Shown here in pieces: positions 28,401-33,631 of a DNA stretch of 34,651 nt (within the stretch, counting starts at the first letter, position 1; every line of letters starts with the position of its first letter). Under the pieces are notes generated by a model. That model searched no databases, had not been told where the DNA came from, and worked only from the letters and a program-made list of their open reading frames with translations. The position numbers were made by a program, and so were the translations under genes. Where the stretch lies: positions 1-34,651 of the forward strand of contig CAUYUJ010004312.1 of the NCBI GenBank assembly GCA_963575745.1, in the 5' to 3' direction. The stretch comes from Prorocentrum cordatum. Lineage: Eukaryota; Sar; Dinophyceae; Prorocentrales; Prorocentraceae.

Positions 28401-31400
28401 GCGTCAAGAAGAGGGCGCCTCCGCCTGAACATACTCACGCGGAAGCTGACGCACGAATGTTGACCCTTACCAGCCTGGAACACATCCCTATCCCTATGTG
28501 GGGGGCATCGCCTCATCACGATGGCGATCTCAGGGACTTTCTCAGATTCTGAGAGTGCATCCCGAAGATTGCCACCGCCTTTTGGCGTGTCAATCTCAGG
28601 GATGGGGACAACATCGAGGCTGGTGAGGACCCCGCTTTTCGGCATCGGCTCGCCTGCTCCCGCAGGTCCCGGCAGTCAGCCAGCGGCAGCACGGGGCCGC
28701 GGGGCAGGTAGACCACGGCCCCGTCGTCCGCGAGGCCACTCGACCAACCCTTGAGGCCCGCGCGGTTGCTCCGCCGGCGAGTGCGGCCGCCCACGAACGC
28801 CCTGCCCCCGCCTACGCCGCCCTCCACGGGGCGCACCACCTTCGGAGGCCTCCCAAACGGGGTCCAAGCAAATGGCATCGGAGGATCGCGCCGCATCGCC
28901 GATGCATCACCGATGCTTCGGCGACGTCGGCGACGCATCGGCGTCGCCGGCGCGGAGAACATCGGGCTCCACGTCGAGTCGCATCGCCCCCTGAGAGCCG
29001 ACGGAACAAACGGCGACATCACGAAAAATCGCGGCCGCAGCCCTAGCCCCCATCAATCTGTGATGGCCCCAGGGCCCGAAACTGGGCGAAAACGCCCGGT
29101 GTGGAAAAATTCAAACGCCCAGATCCCAGGGCCGTTGCATCGGCGATGCGGCGCGATCCTCCAACTCCATCTGCTCGGACCCCCTTTGGGAGGCACTGGA
29201 ACTTCGACCCCCAGAGCGTCGACCCCCAGAATGGCATCATTTTTTCAAAACGTCGAACCCCAGAAAGTCTCAACCCATTCCCTGGGAGTGGTTTTTCATC
29301 CTGGGTCGGGAAGGGCCCCCGAGGCCGAACACTGGCAACAAACCTTCCGTCGTGACTTTGCTTGAGCAGGGACCGACCGTCCCGGCATTCCTATAGTCCT
29401 ACCACGAAATGTTCTTAGAACCCAAAAATGTTCCAAGAACAAAAATTATACCAGTGCGACCCTACCTAGGAGTTGGAGCATTTAGGAAAGCAACATCTGC
29501 ATCTACACCGACAGCTACATGTACATCTACACCTGCATCGACATCAACAGCGAGCCTCACATCTACATCTACATCTACACCTACATCTACACCTACATCT
29601 ACATCTACATCTACACCTACATCCACATCTACACCTACACGTACACCTACATCTACATCTACATCTACACTTCCGCATTGGTGTTGCTTTTGGTTTGCAT
29701 TGCCTTTGCCGTTGCTATTGCCTTTGTGCTTTTGCTGTTGCTTTTGCTGTTGCTGTTGCTTTGCTTTGTGCTGCGCTAAGCTGAGCTAAGCTAGGCTAGG
29801 CTAAGCTAAGCTAAGCTAAGCTAAGCTAAGATAAGCTAAGCTAAGACAAGCCAAGCCAAGCTGAGCTAAGCTAAGCTAAGATGAGAGAAGCTAAGCTAAG
29901 CTAAGCTAAGCTAAGCTAAGCTAAGCTAAGCTAAGCTAAGCTGGGTGAACCCAGGGGGCGCAACTGGGGAAACCGCGGGGCGGATCCTGGGGGAACCGCC
30001 CGGGGCGATTTACACTGCCCAGCCCCTTAAGCTCACAGGGTAAGAACCCTCTAGGCAGAGCCTAGGTAGGGAGCAATGTTCTTAGAACATAAGCCCGATG
30101 TGTTGAAATAAGACAATATCCGCCAGAAATGTTTTAAGAACATTTCGTGGAAACCACACAAGGTTCTCAGAACATTGCATGGTAGGGCTATAGGCGAGCC
30201 AGGACGCTTCGCCATTGCTTGATTTGCCAGGACTCGAGGGGGTCTGGGCTCGGACTCCCTATTTGAAGAGCCTGGAGCCTTGCCCCGCAGCACCGGCCAC
30301 AGCGCGCCCAGGCAGCGCGCCAGCGCCGTCTTGCCCGAGCCGCTGGGGCCACAGACGACCGGGGGTTGCTAAGGGTGCCCCTGGCCCAAGGTGCCTCCAG
30401 CTGGTCACTCGGCTCAGGTCGGGCGTCCCCCTACCTGGGGGGATTTTGGAAGGAAAAGAATACCCCAAAAAGGCTCAAGCATTGTCAACAAATGGTCCAA
30501 CAATCGTCCCCAGACTATGTTCTGACTATTTTGGAATGTGCCCCCTGTGGAGGGACAGGCTCGACTTCACACGCGGTTCTGGAGACCCATGGGGCCCTCT
30601 GGGCCTCGTGAGGGGTGCTCCAGAGGCCGTGGGGGCCCCCTTTCGGCGGTGGACACACCTCCCTTTAGTAATCTTCCCTTTAGTGAAAACGGCCTGGGAC
30701 CGAAACCGACGGACATGGACCCTCAAAAATGACGGCCGCGACGCCCTCTCGCGAACCGAAAACGGCCAATTCGCGAATCGACGTGTCAGGGTAGGAGGTC
30801 TGTCCACCCCCGACCCTTGGGAATCCCTGGGGGCACCTGGGGGCCAGGGGCACTTCTGGCCACACCCGCGACGAGGAGCCCCTCGCCGGGCTGGATCTGC
30901 AGCGTCAGGCCGGAGACCAGCGTGCGCCCCGACGGGGTGCACACCTGTCGGAGGAGGCGCTGGGTCGAGAGATTGCTTTGGACTCGGGAGGGGCTGCGGT
31001 GTTCCTCCGGGTCGCTCCTCGGATTCTTGTCGTGGAGCATTCGTCCCTGGCGGATGCGCTCCTTATGGTCGCACGATGACTGCATGCTTACGCTACGCTT
31101 TGCCCCTCGTTTGATGGGCCTACTTTCCACCACCACCACCACCATAAGTTGGAGGGGGGAAGGTGGTGGAGGACGAGGAGGAGGAGGTGGAGGAGGAGGA
31201 GGAGGAAGTGGAGGAGGAAGAGGAGGAGGACGAGGAGGAGGAGGAGGAGGAGGAGGAGGAGGAGGACCCCCTCCCCGTCCAACTGATGGTGGTGGTGGTG
31301 GTGGTGGTGGAAAACAGGCCCATCATCGATGGGCGAGGGGGGCGGGCCGCGCGCCAGCGCGGGCGCGGTGGAGCTCAAAGGAAGAAAACGGGCACCGAGG

Positions 31401-33600
31401 CCTAGGGTTTTCGAGTGCTTCCGTTCGGTTCTCGGCGGCAGCACTGATGCGAATAAGTTGGAGGGGGAGGACACGAATAATCATACTGCACGACAGTACT
31501 GATGAGAACACGACTATCAAGTACACGAATCGAAACAAGATTAAGCATCGGAACACAAATACGAATAATAATACAAACGAACACACAACTATGAACGGGA
31601 AGAAAAACAATAATACTTAGAAAACTGCCGTACGCCTTGAACCTGTCAATTGTATATTGCTGCCCCTATGCGAAGGTTTAGATGTCCCGGCCGTCGTACA
31701 GGGAGGTCCATCCGAAGACATTGCCCCCACCCCGCACGGAGCGTTAATTTAGGACCGCACGCGCACAAAAGAACAAACATTCCCAGCGCCCCCCCCCCTC
31801 CGACAGCACTACGGAAAAACAACCTTATGAAATATCATCAGAAAAGACAGCGGATAAGACTAAGAATGCAAATGAGACGCCTTTGGGGATCCTACTGGAA
31901 CCCTACTGCATTCGAATGAGATTGGAGTCCTAATGGAAGCCGATTGAGATCGAATTAGAATCCTGTTGTATTAGAGTCCTATTGGAATGTTATTGGGTTC
32001 CTGTTGGAATCCTTTCGGGACCCGATCGTATTAGAATCCGATTGGAATCCCAGCTAGGCATCATTTTGGAGTCCTATTGTATCGGGATCATATTGGAATC
32101 CCAAAGGGCTCCTGTTGAAGGCCTAGTTGAATCCTATTACGATGGTGCCACGCTGGGATCAGAGTGGCATCCTATTCTGAGCAGGGACCGACCGTCCTGG
32201 CATGCCTACAGGCCTACCACGAAATATGTTTAGAGCCCACAAGTGTTCTAAGAACACAAAGAATGTTCTTAGAACATAAACCCAATGCGTTAAGAACAAG
32301 AGGAGTCCCGACAAGAGATGTTCGAATATTATTTCGTACAAACACCAGGAGGTTCTTAGGACATTGCCTGGTAGGCCTAAAGGCGAGCTAGGACGCTTCG
32401 CCACTGCTTGGCGATTGGAATCATATTATATATATATATGTATACACACAGACTTGCAAAACTGCAGTACGCCTTGAACCTGACAAATTTATATTGTTGA
32501 ACCTGCAAAGGTTAAAATGTCCGGGCCGTCGTACAGGAAGATCCATCCGAGGATACCGCCCCCACCCCGCACGGAGCGATATCTTAGCACCGCGCGCGCA
32601 CAGAAAATAATTATTACTAGCGCCACCCCCCTCGAATAATACTACGAAAAAGGATACCAATAGGCCTAATAATCCGCAAAGTTTACGGATTATAAACATG
32701 CGAATTAGAATCCGATTGAGACACTACCGGGTCCGATTGTATTGGAACGCTCTTGGAACCCTGTTGAGATCAAATTGGGTCCCACTGGAATCCTGCTGTG
32801 TTGGAATACACTTGGAATGTGATTGCGTTCTTATTGTAATCCTACGCATTGGGATCTTATTGTATTGGAATCCTATTGGCGTTCTAGATTGGGACCCTTT
32901 TGGAATCCGATTGTCTGCGATCCAATTGGAATCCTATGTTGGAATTACTGTGGAATCAGATTGTATTGGAATACTATTGGAATATCATTGAGATCCTGTC
33001 GGAATCCGATCGTATCAGACTCAGATTGGGATCCTTTATAAATCTTGTTAAAATCGTACTGTAATGGAGTCCAACTGGATTCCTATAGAAATCCTGTTGT
33101 GTGGGACTCCAATTGCGATGCTATTGTATTGATTGGAATCCGGGAGGAATCCTGTTCGAAACCTATAGGAAGACTGTTTAAGTAGTATTGGGGTCCAATT
33201 GTATTGTATTGGAGGCCTATTGGAATCTTATTGGAATCCTGGTGGAATCATATTGGAATCACGTTAGACTCCGATTGAACGCGGATTGGAATACTGTTGG
33301 AGTCCTATTGGAATCCTATTGTATTGCCTTGTATTGGAATCCTAGTTGAATCCAGTTCAAACCCTACTGGAATCCCACTGGAATCCTACTGTATTGTATT
33401 ATTTGGGGGTCCTATTGGAATCTTATTTGATTGGGATTCCAACACAGCGGGAATTCCATCAGGATTCCAATAGGATGCCAATCGGATTCCAATGCAGTGT
33501 GACTTCTATAGGATTCCAACGGGATTCGAACACAATCGGATCTCCAATAGGAATCCACGACGCCGACGAAGACGACGACGACGACGACGACGACGACCAT

Positions 33601-33631
<31 letters not shown>

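Larger units (their letters stand above)
29367..30230. mobile_element. MITE-like element split by microsatellites
   Basis: GAGCAGGGACCGACCGTCCC at 29367 and CGAGCCAGGACGCTTCGCCA before 30220 are the two ends of the element whose intact copy lies at 32176-32410. The stretch 29460-30050 between the halves is extra: a (TACATC)n hexamer array, GTTGC/TTTG units and a (TAAGC)n pentamer array. Confidence 0.75.

Noticed and set aside
29780-29943. (TAAGC)n as a possible telomere or internal telomeric repeat
   Set aside because: Unit does not resemble TTTAGGG or TTAGGG and the array is short and internal to a MITE-like element.
29405-32360. TGTTCTNAGAACA as heat-shock or hormone-type response element
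   Set aside because: Spacing of TTC and GAA is not that of heat-shock elements, and the copies follow transposable elements, not promoters.
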